From assembly GCA_015179045.1 (NCBI GenBank), contig WHUZ01000037.1:186001-250000 (forward strand): a DNA stretch of 64,000 bases. Direction: 5' to 3'. Made by a program: the position numbers and the translations under genes. The notes below the pieces were generated by a model. The model made no database searches. It was not told the DNA's origin and worked only from the letters and a program-made list of their open reading frames with translations. The stretch is from Kalaharituber pfeilii. Lineage: Eukaryota > Ascomycota > Pezizomycetes > Pezizales > Pezizaceae. Shown here piece by piece: positions 24,879-35,721 of the stretch. Every line of letters starts with the position of its first letter. The stretch's first letter is position 1.

Positions 24879-25371
24879 CACCCCCTCAATCGAGATTGTG
24901 CAAGCACAATGAGATTGCTAAAACGCTAAACATCCTTGACATCTATGACATCTTGACATCCATGATATCTGGCCTCGTTAAAACTCTCCAATGATCTCTC
25001 ATATCATTGCACGCAGTGCCATATACCGAAAAACCTTTGCAGGAGAAAACGGTAAAGGAAGAGAAAGAGTACCAGGTCGCTTGCCAGTGAGTTCCCTATC
25101 GCGCGGGCTTGTAGCAGCCTATTACTAAAGCATTCAGTCATTTCAACCTTGTCAACCATCGAATCACCACATCACCTCACATCACATCACCTCCTCACCC
25201 TAAGGAGTATCGTATTCAATGTTGTATCATCGTTACCCCCTCACCCTAAGGAATATGGTGCATGCACGTATGCAACTACACACGCACGGAATTACACACC
25301 CCCTGACGCCGACTTCACAAGTCCCATGCTTCGCATATGACGATGATGTGTCTCGCTTGGCAGAACCTTCG

Positions 25372-28257
25372 TTAGCAGGTTGCTATGAATGATCTTGCCT
25401 GGCCTAGGTCTTTCATGCTATACTTTTCGCATAGCCGCTTCTTGACGTACTGGATAGGGAGGGAATTGTTCGCATCGGCAGTGGGAGAAAATAAGAGGAT
25501 ATCATCCACCCATAGGAGCAAGAGGAGATTGTCCATGATGTATAGATTGGAGTCATATTTGGAACGTTGGAAACCCAGGGAGATGAGGAAGGCATCAATA
25601 TCTGAATACCATGCTCTGGGGGCTTGTTTGAGGCCGTATAGAGCTTTGTTAAGCTTGCAGACATAGGTGCGGCGGCATTCATCTGGCGACATTGACTTTC
25701 CTGGTATTCCATATCCTTGTGGGAGCTCCATATATACCTCTTCGTCGATTTCAGGGTGGAGGAAGGCAGTGATGACATCCATTTGCCAGATGTCCCAATC
25801 CAGAGCAGCAGCAATTGCGAATAGCATGCGTATTGTGGCGAGTTTCGGGACAGGAGCGAATGTTTCTCCATAGTCGTCTTGTTCAAACCCACGGAATACA
25901 AGCCTGGCTTTGAATCTTATGCTATTGTCAGGATTATGCTTGATCTTATACAACCATTTGCTCGAAATCACTTTGGCATCCTTTGGGACCTTGGATCTGG
26001 GTATGTATGACCATGTGCCATTTTTGATAAGGCAGCCGAATTCCTCATCCATTGCGCCTTTCCATTGTTTGGCTTGGAGGCTTTGGAGTGCCTGACGATA
26101 TGTGTTTGGTGTTGGTATGTCTGAGGGAGTGGCCATGGCACTATATACATATGATGTGAGGTCAAGTTTCCGAAGGTCATTGACTAGCCGGTTCAACGTT
26201 TTGAGTCGCTCGGAATCTTCAACAAGCTTAAACTGCATAGTACCTTCTTCGAGGGTTTCATAGTGGCGCGAGATCTGTTCACCAGCAGTTGTTGTTGATC
26301 CACGAATGTGAGTTAGGAGAGCAATGGCTGCATTGGTTCTTTGTTCAGCATTCTCATTGTTGAGGACAGCATAGGCAGAGAGGGCTTTGGCTTTGGGCTG
26401 GTAAGGGATGAATTTGATTGGTTTAGCTGACAGTCTCGAGGGTTGTGTAGGCCTGTTTGATGTGGGAGGCCGTGGTTGTTGAGGCACGGGCGGAGGTGCT
26501 GGAGCAGCTACCGGAGGTGGTGCCGGAGGTGGTGCCGACGGTAATGCTGGAGGTGTTACCGGAGGTGTCGACGCAAGTGCCGGAGGTGATACCGGAGGTG
26601 GCGAAGCAAATGCCGGAGGTGGTAGCGCTAGAGATGGTGCCGGAGGTGATACTGTAGGTGCTGCTGGAGGTGGTACAGGAGGTGACGAAGCACGAGTCGG
26701 AGGTGCTGCCGGAGGTGTTGCCGGAGCTGTGGCAGGAATCTGCTTTATGGAGAGGTGAGGGCGGGAGAGAGGATGATACATTTCGTCTTCTGCGAAGACA
26801 ATATTTGCTGATTCAAATACTCTTCTCTGCACAGGATCAAACACTCTCCATATTTTCTGGGTATCATGGACATATCCCATCAACAGACAGCGTCTAGTTC
26901 TTGATTCCAGTTTCTTCCTGAGTTCTAGTGGCACAAGTGAATAGGCAGGGCAGCCGAATGGTCGAAGGTGGCTAAGCGCAGGTTTCTGACCATACCACGC
27001 TTCATATGGGGTCATTTTATTGAGGGCGGAGGTTGGTGAACGGTTCCTGAGATATACGGCTGTTTTGATGGCTTCTGGCCATAGGTCGTTGAAGTCAATG
27101 CGGGCATCATGGACCATCGTTCTAGCCATGAGAAGTACTGTCTGGATCATCCTCTCACTCACACCATTCTGGTGTTGTGTGTATGGTGCGCATGGCTCCC
27201 ATATGACCCCCATATGCCTGAATTCCTCTTGCAGCTTCTTGTTTCCATATTCTGCACCATTGTCACTTCGAAATCTGATGATTCGGCTTGACTGGCTAAC
27301 TTTGTTTGTGTCGATGTCGGCTTTGACAATGTTCTTGAAGTTTGTCCATGCCTGGTGGACATCGGCAGCTGATTTGGAGGGCAGGAAGAACACCCAGGTC
27401 ATTCTGGTATAGTCATCAACAAATATGATGAAGTATCGATTTCCACCAAGTGACACTGGTAATAGTCCGCAGACATCTGAATGAATCAATTCGAGTGGTT
27501 TGGCTGCTCTTTGTTGTGGTATTCGACTGATCACTTCCTTTTGTTTACCCTCAATGCATGGGGCGCAGGTGTTTTTCAAACCAGGAATATGCTCGCTGGC
27601 TTTGAGGATAGTAATCTCAGAGGCAAGGCCGGATGCTAATGATTGTACGCTCTGCAGGTTCAAATGGCCGAGTCGACGGTGCCATATCTCGAGTGGGAGT
27701 GGCTTTATATTGGTAGGCTGATTTCCTGCTGATGCGCGCAGTGCCAGAGCTTTTTCGTCGATTACTTGAGAGTTGAGCTTGAACATATTGGCTAGGGGCT
27801 TGCAGCGAGCGATGACCTTTCCTGACTCCACGGTTTTATCAATTAACATGCAGAACCCACTGTCAAAGATAATGGTATGGTGGGAGGAGGGTGTGGTCAA
27901 CTTCCCTATGGATATCAAATTGCAGCCAATCTTCGGAGCATAGAGGACGTTTGAGAGGCGGAGTTTATGGTGATTTCCTTGAGGGTCGGTCACACGAAGA
28001 ATAATCGTGCCGCAGCATATAGCATTGATAGTTGAGTTGTTGCCTAGCACGATTGGGATGGGTTTTTGCAGGCGCTTCCAGTCTAGGAAGTAATTGAGGT
28101 TGCAAGAGATGTGATCTGAAGCGCCAGAATCGAAGAGGAAGGCAGAGCGTTGGAGGATTGAGGTTGCGGTTTGAAGGGAAACTCGAGCTGCATGGCAGGC
28201 ATATATCAGTAGTGGGCTTGGGTGGTAGGCATATGCAATGGAGTGTGGATGTGTCAT
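25372..28257 (-). pseudogene. Copia Pol: protease, integrase, truncated reverse transcriptase
   Basis: This 961-codon frame is in the same frame as gag, which ends at a UGA 28 bases upstream. Counting from the Met at 28257, the protease site is DSGAS (43-47). The integrase has H193/H198 and C231/C234 for zinc and D261, D332, E368 as the catalytic triad. A Pro/Ala-rich linker spans about 500-600, and the RT catalytic box is WVDD at 916-919 (YVDD in most relatives). The frame stops shortly after MKDLGQARSF, where Copia polyproteins normally continue for about 300 residues of RT thumb and RNase H. The remaining 490 bp to the LTR contain no such sequence. The product should protect and integrate DNA but could not complete reverse transcription without help. 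Confidence 0.9.
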
Positions 28258-28281
28258 GGCAGCGCGTGAACTTGAGTCGGT

Positions 28282-28287
28282 TAGTCA
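28282..28287 (-). promoter_or_regulatory. Possible stop-codon readthrough site (UGA CUA) between gag and pol
   Basis: On the minus strand the gag stop reads GAT TGA CTA ACC. UGA followed by CUA is the best-known readthrough context in eukaryotes, and the pol frame continues in the same frame without another stop. The alternative is a plain TGG-to-TGA mutation. Confidence 0.45.
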
Positions 28288-29286
28288 ATCCATCTCTGTG
28301 AGTCGTGGTATCTCGATTCGGTCTTCAAGGTTTGAGGTGGCTGTATTGGTTGTGATGGCAACGTTTGCTGTTGATTGGCCACCTTTCTCGAGCTCTTTAA
28401 CAACTTTTTGGGCTCGCTTCCGTGTGAAGCATTCTTCTAACTTATGCCCTTTTCGTCCACAGTAGGTGCACAATGGTCGATTGTCGGAATTGTTGTTTCT
28501 ATCATCCTGCTTTCGGTAATTTTTCTTATGCTCACGGCGGCCACGGCGGTCACGGTCACGGTGGTCACGGCGGTCCCGGCGGTCCCTCCTTTTCGACTTG
28601 TGGTCGTCTTTATTTCTAGTACTGACTAGAGCCTTCGAATTTTGGCGGCGGTGACCAAGCTTTGTCTCTCGTTCGATCAGTTTGTTGAGGACTTGTATGT
28701 ATGAGGTTGTGGAGTTTGAGTGAGCATGAGTGACAATGTCATCATAATCTCGGGGAAGGTTGTTGGTTAGCTGGGAGATAAGGTCTTGGTCGGTGAGTTT
28801 CTTTTCTGTGAGAGCAAGACGATCTTGGTAGGACTTTAGTTTTGAACCATATTCGTCCATCGAGTTATAATTGACAAACTGTTCTCGATAGAACTCTTGG
28901 ATAAGGTTTTGTCCGTTGCTTATGCCACTGGTTCCACCATAGTGATCTTTGAGGATTTTCCATTGCTTGGCTGGATCCTCTTCGTGGGCGATATACGACT
29001 GGACAGTTGGTGAGCAGAACTGGAAGATAAGCATTGCTGCTTTCTTCTGTTTCTTCTTGTATGTTGCTACGTCATTAGATATTGTGACAGAGGAGGTACG
29101 TGTTTGACTGCCAGAGGAGGGGGTTTCAGGTATGGTTTCAGTCCCTTGCACGACTTCCCAGAGGTCTTCTCCATTGAGCAGAAATTTCATGGAGAAGCTC
29201 CATGCTTGGTAGTTGGTGCCGTTGAGTATTGGTGCGCGGAGACCGTCCTTTGTGGTGAGAAAGGTTTGATCGTTGGATGCGGACAT
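28285..29286 (-). CDS. gag: Copia Gag (333 aa)
   Basis: The start is ATG at 29286, about 170 bp inside the 5' LTR. The N-terminal two thirds resemble Copia capsid proteins: APILNGTNYQAWSFSMK near residue 20, then a helical region with KQWKILKDHYGG-type blocks. A basic Arg/Lys/Asp-rich linker (RRDRRDRRDHRDRDRRG) precedes one CCHC zinc knuckle, CTYCGRKGHKLEEC (273-286), which binds the genomic RNA. The frame closes with UGA at 28287-28285. It assembles virus-like particles in the cytoplasm in related elements. It is fully open and so likely functional. Confidence 0.9.
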   Translation of the reverse strand: MSASNDQTFLTTKDGLRAPILNGTNYQAWSFSMKFLLNGEDLWEVVQGTETIPETPSSGSQTRTSSVTISNDVATYKKKQKKAAMLIFQFCSPTVQSYIAHEEDPAKQWKILKDHYGGTSGISNGQNLIQEFYREQFVNYNSMDEYGSKLKSYQDRLALTEKKLTDQDLISQLTNNLPRDYDDIVTHAHSNSTTSYIQVLNKLIERETKLGHRRQNSKALVSTRNKDDHKSKRRDRRDRRDHRDRDRRGRREHKKNYRKQDDRNNNSDNRPLCTYCGRKGHKLEECFTRKRAQKVVKELEKGGQSTANVAITTNTATSNLEDRIEIPRLTEMD

Positions 29287-29442
29287 TGTGGTTTGAGATA
29301 TCGAGGGTCAAATTGAATGTTGAGTCGAGGATCAAAATTAAGGGCACGATAGGTGGGACCGAGTGTTGAGGGAAGGAGATAAATATCAGGGTAAAAGTGG
29401 TATAATGGGTACGATATATACGCAGATGATTAGTGCGTCAAA

Positions 29443-29454
29443 GGGCTCATAACC
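29443..29454 (-). other. Primer binding site, internal initiator-Met tRNA type
   Basis: Directly inside the 5' LTR the minus strand reads GGTTATGAGCCC. The complement, gggctcataacc, matches the anticodon stem-loop of eukaryotic initiator tRNA-Met (CAU anticodon) rather than a tRNA 3' end. This is the half-tRNA priming mode known from Drosophila copia and Ty5. Confidence 0.7.
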
Positions 29455-29682
29455 TGAGGAAAGAAGAAAGAGGGAATGAAGCTTGTTCATTTCTGCCACG
29501 ACCATCGAGGTCGAAACAGCTGCTATATATACATGAGGGTTTGCCATAGACTTGTGGCGACAAAGAAAAAATTTTATACATGATGTTGAATAGACTCATA
29601 TAGAACGAGCCAATAGGTATCACCGTCAGGCGATGTCACGTGAGTGGCACGGGTGCCAAGATCTCACTAGAGTATTCTAACA
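29455..29682 (-). repeat. Copia 5' LTR
   Basis: In element orientation this is the 5' LTR. It differs from the other LTR by a single A/G in the run near plus-strand 29568. A tatatatac motif in the middle may belong to the promoter. Confidence 0.93.
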
Positions 29683-29800
29683 GCAGGTACTTGTCACCTG
29701 ACAAAATCTTCACAGAAGCGGCGAAATCTTGATTAGCCTCGCCTATTTCGGAATAATTTTCCTTATCACACAATGTTCCTTACGGGAACGGGATAAAGCT

Positions 29801-30477
29801 TCAAAATACTTATTCCCTGACGTCTCTTATTCATGTGCGTTTCTTAGACATGAGGCATTTCTTATTCGCAAAATAATACGGCAGCTGAGAGGAAGGAAAG
29901 GAAAGAACCAGAAAAAAAAGAGAAAAAGGAAGATCGGCCACAACAACTTTGTCCCCAAAAATTTTTCCACTATCTCCTATAATACTCCGCAAGTCTATTG
30001 CTTCAATCGTAACCAGAACTTCCATTTTCCTCTCCCTTACGTTCATCAAAGAATAGGAATTTTCAGGCACAAGAAAAAGCAGCACGAAACATGACAACTG
30101 AACAAGAGATGCAAAAAACCTAACAATTAACAAATACCTTTTTTCCCCGCCTTCGTTTTTTTCCCTTTCTTCCTTTTTTTTTTTTTTTTTTTTTTAATCT
30201 TAATAGAAGACCAAGAAATCCTCATGCCCACTCAATATGCACCTAGAAGAAAGAAACGAGAATATTGATGCCCCATATGATATTCCTACATACTCCCCTC
30301 ACTCCCGTCAAGTTTCTGTCTTTTTGCATTGCTTCCATTTCCTCCACTGCTGTGACTTCCTATCGCCCAATACTCCCGAGAACTTACTGAGGATTCTGTG
30401 CTTTAATCAGTACTTCGCAAGCTTAATTAATTTTATAACTCGTCACGTCTAAAAGGTATTGTCTACTCACATGTCAT
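29801..30477. other. Intergenic; 22-bp poly-T tract
   Basis: This lies between the end of the duplicated segment and the tyrosinase fragment. It contains a run of 22 T at 30174-30195 and A/G-rich low-complexity sequence near 29885-29935. No gene is recognised. The poly-T could be the tail of an old minus-strand retroposed sequence, but nothing identifiable follows it. Confidence 0.45.
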
Positions 30478-31517
30478 CTAGAACAGGTCATCAAGGAGGG
30501 GCTTTCTGCGGCCTTCATCAGGCGGCGGCACGAAACCCTCATCGGGCGGCACGATACCCTGAGGGGGCGGCACGGGCTTTTTGCTGCGGTCATCGCCAGT
30601 TGGGTATTTATAGTTTATTTCCTGGTCAAATGTCTGTATTACCACAGAATATTCAATATCTTTGGGCTTCCTAGTTTCTCCGAGGAGTGGCGTCAACGCA
30701 GCCGCCGTTATTGGAACAGTAGCCTCTACCTCAAGATTGTTCTGGCAGTTAGCGCATCCTTCAACATTCCAACGGCTCAAGATAGGCTCTGAGCCAATTA
30801 GCAATGGCTTATCCATTCCAGAGACCCGAAGGTAGGTTTTGATAACAAAAGACCCTTTATATTCAGCCCGGTTGATGTTGTGCACTCTCTTCAAGAGGGC
30901 CACTGGCTCAGGTGGGATATCGAGAAACTTTCTGCGCCTGTCACCATCCAACAAAGCGTCAATAGCCCCTGGTCCATAAGTATACCCGAGTGTAGTAATA
31001 TCGACCACATCAGCAGAGGTATAATATATTCCGGCACGTTCATCTTTCAAAAATGGATACAGAGGAGTATGCATGTCAAGGATAGTTCCTGGTGGGAGCC
31101 CTACTACTGGGTCAGTAACTATCGTCCCAGCATAGCCATTGATGAAGCTCAAGCTGCCCTCTTGGGTGCAACCGTGCAGCTCCTGCCACTTCCACATCAT
31201 GAAGTCGATGAAACAATGATGCAGATAAAAGATTGGATCAAAGCTGGCTGTCTCGTTACAACCCATGTCACCATTTGCCCCCCGGTACTCGGGCTTGGGG
31301 TTGGCATTGTATGCCCCCTCCTGATAATATCCTCCCACAGCGAGGTGCATGCCATTGTGCGGGCTTTCCAGCGAAACAACGTAGAAAGGGTCTTGGCTGG
31401 AGTCGTTGCCATGATCCTTCATCCATTGGTTCTGAGATGTGGTGTTAGAGAAGACCGTGTAATTGGGCGCCCTGAGGCAGTACCGGAGCCTCTTGCGAAT
31501 GGAGGTTGCGTCAGCTG
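30478..31517 (-). pseudogene. Tyrosinase, C-terminal half, truncated by a LINE
   Basis: The minus-strand frame is open from the poly-T boundary at 31517 to a TAG at 30478-30480, about 346 codons. It holds the CuB half of a type-3 copper site: SPHNGMH (HxxxH) and FDPIFYLHHCFIDFMMWKWQ with the paired His. About 230 residues of C-terminal domain follow, ending in a Pro-rich tail. Tyrosinases oxidise phenols to o-quinones for melanin synthesis. The CuA half (three His) and the start are missing. The frame runs upstream of the first Met (YCLRAPNYTVFSNTTSQNQW) straight into the LINE poly-A tail. No CuA sequence is present on the far side of the LINE, so that half was lost by deletion or rearrangement. 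Confidence 0.88.
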
Positions 31518-31548
<31 letters not shown>

Positions 31549-32137
31549 TCACATAACCCCGCTTGTAGCACGTGGCTATGGCAGGGTCCCTGGGCAAGCC
31601 CTCATAGCCCGGAGACAGGCTAAACTAACTCTCTACTGTGGGAGGGAACAGACGGAAGTTCTGAGGAGGGGGAACGAGAACACACAATAGTAAAGAGCTA
31701 GAGATAACCACGAGGCACAAGACAAAGACCGGTTCACTGTATTGAAGAGGACTATGAAACACTGCAAGACGGACAGAATAACCACCCCGGTTATACTGTG
31801 ATCACCCTCGACGATGATGATGATAGAAACAAGCCTCCTTCTCCCCCTCCTTATATACCCATCACCCTCTGGTCCCCTACCCCCTTGTGGTAATCGCCGC
31901 TCCTCAGTCCCTCAGGGCCCTCCTTCCCTCTCGGGTAGTCTCATCCAGGCCGTCATGGTCCCCCTTTCCCCCTTGGGTAGTCTCATCTAGGCATCAATGG
32001 TCCCCCCTTCCATCTTGAGTTATCATCCACCGTTGCATCATCAAGCGCCAAGATTCCCACACTACATACATGGCCCCCACGCGCCGTCGCCCCCGCTCTC
32101 CTAGCTTCTAGAACTTGACGCCGCGCTCTCCTACCTT

Positions 32138-35100
32138 CTAGAACTTGACCCCAGCGAAGAAATTCTCTAAAACGTCATACTCCTCCCCATTCTCCGCCTT
32201 TCTTTTCCACTCCTTTCCCATGTCGCTCCACCTCTCAAAACCTTCTGGGCGGTTCTCCTGACTTCTGCATCGGAAAGCGAGATGCTCCCCCGTTTGCACC
32301 TCCCCACACCTGCACCTATCCGATTCCGCCACCCCTAGCTTCTTCAACCACCTAGCACACCTTCCTCGCTCCAGTCGCAATGCAGTGAAGTTTGATGTCG
32401 CCATCCTACTCCACTCCATGACCTTTCCTCCTCCAAAGCCCTCCACTTCTCTCTTCTCCTACCTAGCCTCTCTGCGCACTCCACTTTCACCTTTTCACAC
32501 TCTCCTCCCCATGACATCTCCTCGCCCTCCTCCGAGAACCTTGACCACTGCCCCTGCCAGCGGTCCAAAACGCTTTCATATCCATCCCCCTCTTCCAGGG
32601 CCCACTGCACCCCCCAGTCCTTCCAGTTTCTCATCCCCTCCTCCTTCTCCTCATTCCCTCTCTTGAAATCTCCTGTGCATAGTTCTGCAAGCTCCGATGG
32701 CACCTCCACTTCCCGAACCATCGCCCTTGCCTGTGCTGCGTCCAGGATCACCTCCACCCCCTCCACTCCGCACACTGCGTTCACCCCCTCTACCCCTGTG
32801 CCTCTCCCCCCTCCAGCTGCCTTCTTTAATGCTTGCAGCTGTACTCTCTCCATTTCTCTTCTCCATTCCGTCTGTCCTCTCCAACCTATCTCACTACCCC
32901 ACATGGCTACCGCTCTAATCATGCCCGTATAAATCTGTCTCCAGCTCCTCGGGCTTATTCCCCAATCCCTATTTCCCAACCCCGCTAGTGCTCCGGTCAA
33001 CCTTCTTGCTCTGCTGACTCTGTTTTTCCAGTGTGCCGTGAAGGTCAAATTCTCATCAAAGATGACCCCCAGCCATTTCAGAAACTCCCCCTCCTTCTTC
33101 TGCCTCTTTCCTACGCCAAACGTTATCATCTCCCACTTCGACTCTTCCAGTGGGATCTAATCCTCCTCTGCCACCTCCTTCACCTCCTTCTTTACCTTCT
33201 CTCTCAGCCTCCCCATATCCCAATAGCCATGCCAGTCTAGGACCGTTACAGCTATATCATCCACATATGATGGAGCCTCTACTTCTACTCCTGTTGCTAC
33301 CCCCCTGTCACAGACTAGCCAAGCAGGAATGGTCCGCATTAAGGAAATAAAGCCCCGGACGCCGCGGATCAAAGGATAGGCCCCGCGCCCATGAATAAGT
33401 CACTGCTCAGGAAATTAAGTCACCGCTCAGATATGCCCCGCGCCCATGAATAAGTCACCGCTCAGGGAATTAAGTCACCGCTCAGGAAATAAACCACCGC
33501 CCAGGGAAAAGTACAGGAAACTACAGTCTCCTATGTCATGTCCAGTTTTTGTATTTAATTCATGCCTTCCCCTCATGTACATAAGTCCTCAAGCAACGTC
33601 TTGTTCCCTGCCTATATCTACAACAGTACCGTACCGTAAGACCGCCCTGTCAAACTTGTGACCGGGACCTGCGAGTGACGTACTGCGGCTCTTTACACCC
33701 CCTGACTCTCCTCTCAATCTTCTCCATTGTTGGTGCCATGAATATCAGGAAGAGCACCGGTGATAGGGGGGACCCTTGTGGGACCCCCACATTTGCTCTT
33801 CCTCTCCCTCTCTCTCTTCCATCCCACTCTACACTAAATTCTCTCATCCCCATGAAGTCCTCCAGCCACTCCCTCTTCCTTCTTACCTCCTCGCTCCCCT
33901 TTTCTTCTACTCTCCTCAGCACCACCTCCTTTCTGACAATATTGAACCCCCCCTTTACATCCGCCGTAACCCATGCTACTTCCCCCCCCTCTATGCAGGC
34001 ACCTTTGTGTCTTTGTCACTGCCCTTGCCATTGCCTGCACTGCATTCCTCCCCTTCCTAGCCCCCAGCTGCAGTCTATGGAACAGTCCAGTCTCCTTCTG
34101 AAGCCTGTTTGCCATGACCTTCTCCCCGATCTTCCCTATGCAGTTGATCAGGTTGATTGGTCTCCAAGCTTTCGTCGTTTTGATATCCTTGCCGGCTTTG
34201 GTATCATGACGACCTTAATCTCCTTCCACTCTCTGGGTGTTGAGTTCTGGATCCACTTCTCTGCAATTTCACCTACCAGCTGGTCTCCCAATGGCGTCTT
34301 CAATGCCGCTTTAATGAGGCGGTACCCGATTCCATCCGGACCTGGTGCTGACGTGTTCTTTGTTCTTCTTAAGGCCTCTCTCACCTCTCTCTCCACTCTC
34401 CTTCTCTCCTCCTCGCTCACGTCCCGCCTGCCTCTCTCCTTTTCTCTTCCAACCTCCTCCCTCCCCTCCTCTTCTTCAAAGGCAAAATTTCTCTTTACTA
34501 ATGCTTCTGCCTTCTCTGAGTCTCCCACCAGCTCTTTCCCCTCGTCATCTGTAAGAGTCCCCATCTTATCTCCTCTCCCAAAGGGGTCCTTTGCTACTCT
34601 CACTAACCTCCACGGATCGCTGATCCCCTCCTCCTCTATGAAATCTCTCCAGCACCTTCTCTTCTCTTCTCGGATTTTCCACTTCATCATCCGCACCGCC
34701 GCCTTCCAGCCCCTCACTCTCTCCTCATTTTCCAATCTTGCACGAGCTCCTACTCCTCCCCTTGCAAGCCTGTTCACCTCCTTTCTCAACTCTTCAATCT
34801 CCTCACTCCACCACTTCTTGCTCCTTCCGCTTACTCGTACCTTCTTCTCTAGTAACTTTTTCCATCTCTTGGGCTTCTGGTACGCATCCCCTTCACCTAT
34901 TCTCTCTATCCACTTCTTTTTCTCCTGCTCACCCCACTCCCCATTCAACCCCTCTACCTCCTCCATCCGATCCCAATCTATACGTACCCTCTCCTCTTCC
35001 CTTTTCTCTCTCTCCTTCTCCTCAAACTCTACCACCAGTGCTGAGTGATCCGAGCCTAGATTCAGGTACTCCACTTCTACTCCATTCACCCCTCGGTACC

Positions 35101-35654
35101 ATACCAGATCTATTCTTGACTCCCTCAGTCTCCCTTCTACCTCTCTCCTCCATGTCCCTACTCTCTCACCTGCTAGGCTAAAACCTGCCTGCTCCATTCT
35201 CTCTCTTAGAATCCTCCCTCTGCTATTCTCCCCCGTCCCTTCCAAGCTCCACATCTCACTGTGTGCATTCCAGTCTCCTAGCAGTACGCAGCTTCCTTCT
35301 ACCTCCAGAACCTTCTCCAGCCATCCTTCGAATTCTTCCTCTTTCCAGTTTCCATCCACATATACCCCCCCTACCCACACCTCCCCGACTCTACCCCAAG
35401 CTACATTACTATCCCCCCTTCTTTCCATCCCGTGCCTCCCCTTCTTTTCCCAGCCAACCACCCCTCTCTTCTCTCCTACTTCTCCTATCCTTTCCAGACT
35501 TGGGTGGGAACTTGTCTTCCACTCCCCTCCTACCCTTGTCTTCCACCCCTCCGCTTCCCATCCCAGCTCCCACTGTTCTTTGTAAGATATTCTCCCTCCA
35601 TACATGCCCCACTACCGAGCTCCCCCCAACGTTCAGGTATCCTACCTTTACCAT
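32138..35654 (-). pseudogene. LINE 1 ORF2: AP endonuclease and reverse transcriptase
   Basis: Starting at MVKVGYLNV (35654), the endonuclease shows LLGDWNAHSEMW, RIDLVW and LGSDHSALVVEF, matching the catalytic Asp/Asn/His blocks of APE-type nucleases. The RT follows with APGPDGIGYRLIKAAL, GVPQGSPLSPVLFLIF and YVDD. A C-terminal Cys-rich finger (RCRCGEVQTGEHLAFRC) ends at 32138. The longest open piece is 34148-35605. Frameshifts occur near 35600, 34150 and 33920, and a solo LTR separates the RT blocks at 33306-33697. I see no RNase H signature. This enzyme nicks DNA and primes reverse transcription on the target. Confidence 0.85.
33306..33697 (+). mobile_element. Solo LTR (392 bp) inside LINE 1, CCCCC target duplication
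   Basis: The sequence begins TGTCACAGAC and ends GGCTCTTTACA, giving TGT...ACA ends, and is flanked on both sides by CCCCC (33301-33305 and 33698-33702). It interrupts the LINE RT exactly between the codons for RRVRG and VATG, as judged against LINE 2. Inside are repeated blocks of gcgcccatgaataagtcac and aagtcaccgctcag, and a tacataag motif that may be a TATA-like element, which suggests plus orientation. No internal coding part remains, so it arose by LTR-LTR recombination. Confidence 0.85.
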
Positions 35655-35721
35655 AATGCTTCAGGTACCCCACTGCTCTCAGCCTCCCAATCCCCTTGAG
35701 GCGCCTTTCCCAAGATATCTC

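Larger units (their letters stand above)
24651..29682 (-). mobile_element. Ty1/Copia LTR retrotransposon, 5,032 bp, recent
   Basis: Two 228-bp LTRs (24651-24878 and 29455-29682) differ at one position and have TG...CA ends. The direct repeat GCAGG flanks the element (24646-24650 and 29683-29687), and the same site is empty at 45608-45612 in the duplicate segment. Transcription runs on the minus strand. The internal order is primer site, gag, in-frame UGA, then protease-integrase-RT, which is the Copia order. The RT is cut short and RNase H is absent. LTR identity shows insertion after the segmental duplication. Confidence 0.97.
17752..29800. repeat. Segmental duplication, copy A (interrupted by Copia)
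   Basis: From tgaaattgatgacgatgaat at 17752 to ggataaagct at 29800, this segment matches 38899-45725 in the same orientation. Removing the 5,032-bp Copia element and one target-site copy leaves about 7.0 kb, against 6.8 kb in copy B. Most of the difference is the longer WD40 array here. It holds about 370 bp upstream of the NLR gene, the whole gene, and about 2.5 kb downstream. Outside these limits the two flanks are unrelated. Identity in exon 4 of the gene is about 97.5% by eye. Confidence 0.95.

Noticed and set aside
30880..31623. 247-codon plus-strand frame
   Set aside because: It is the antisense of the tyrosinase fragment and runs through the LINE poly-T tract.
33675..35048. 457-codon plus-strand frame, Ser/Leu/Pro-rich
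   Set aside because: It is the antisense of LINE 1 ORF2; the purine-rich coding strand leaves long open antisense frames. The same applies to 37691-38449, 36936-37514 and, on the other LINE, 50136-50912 and 52899-54008.
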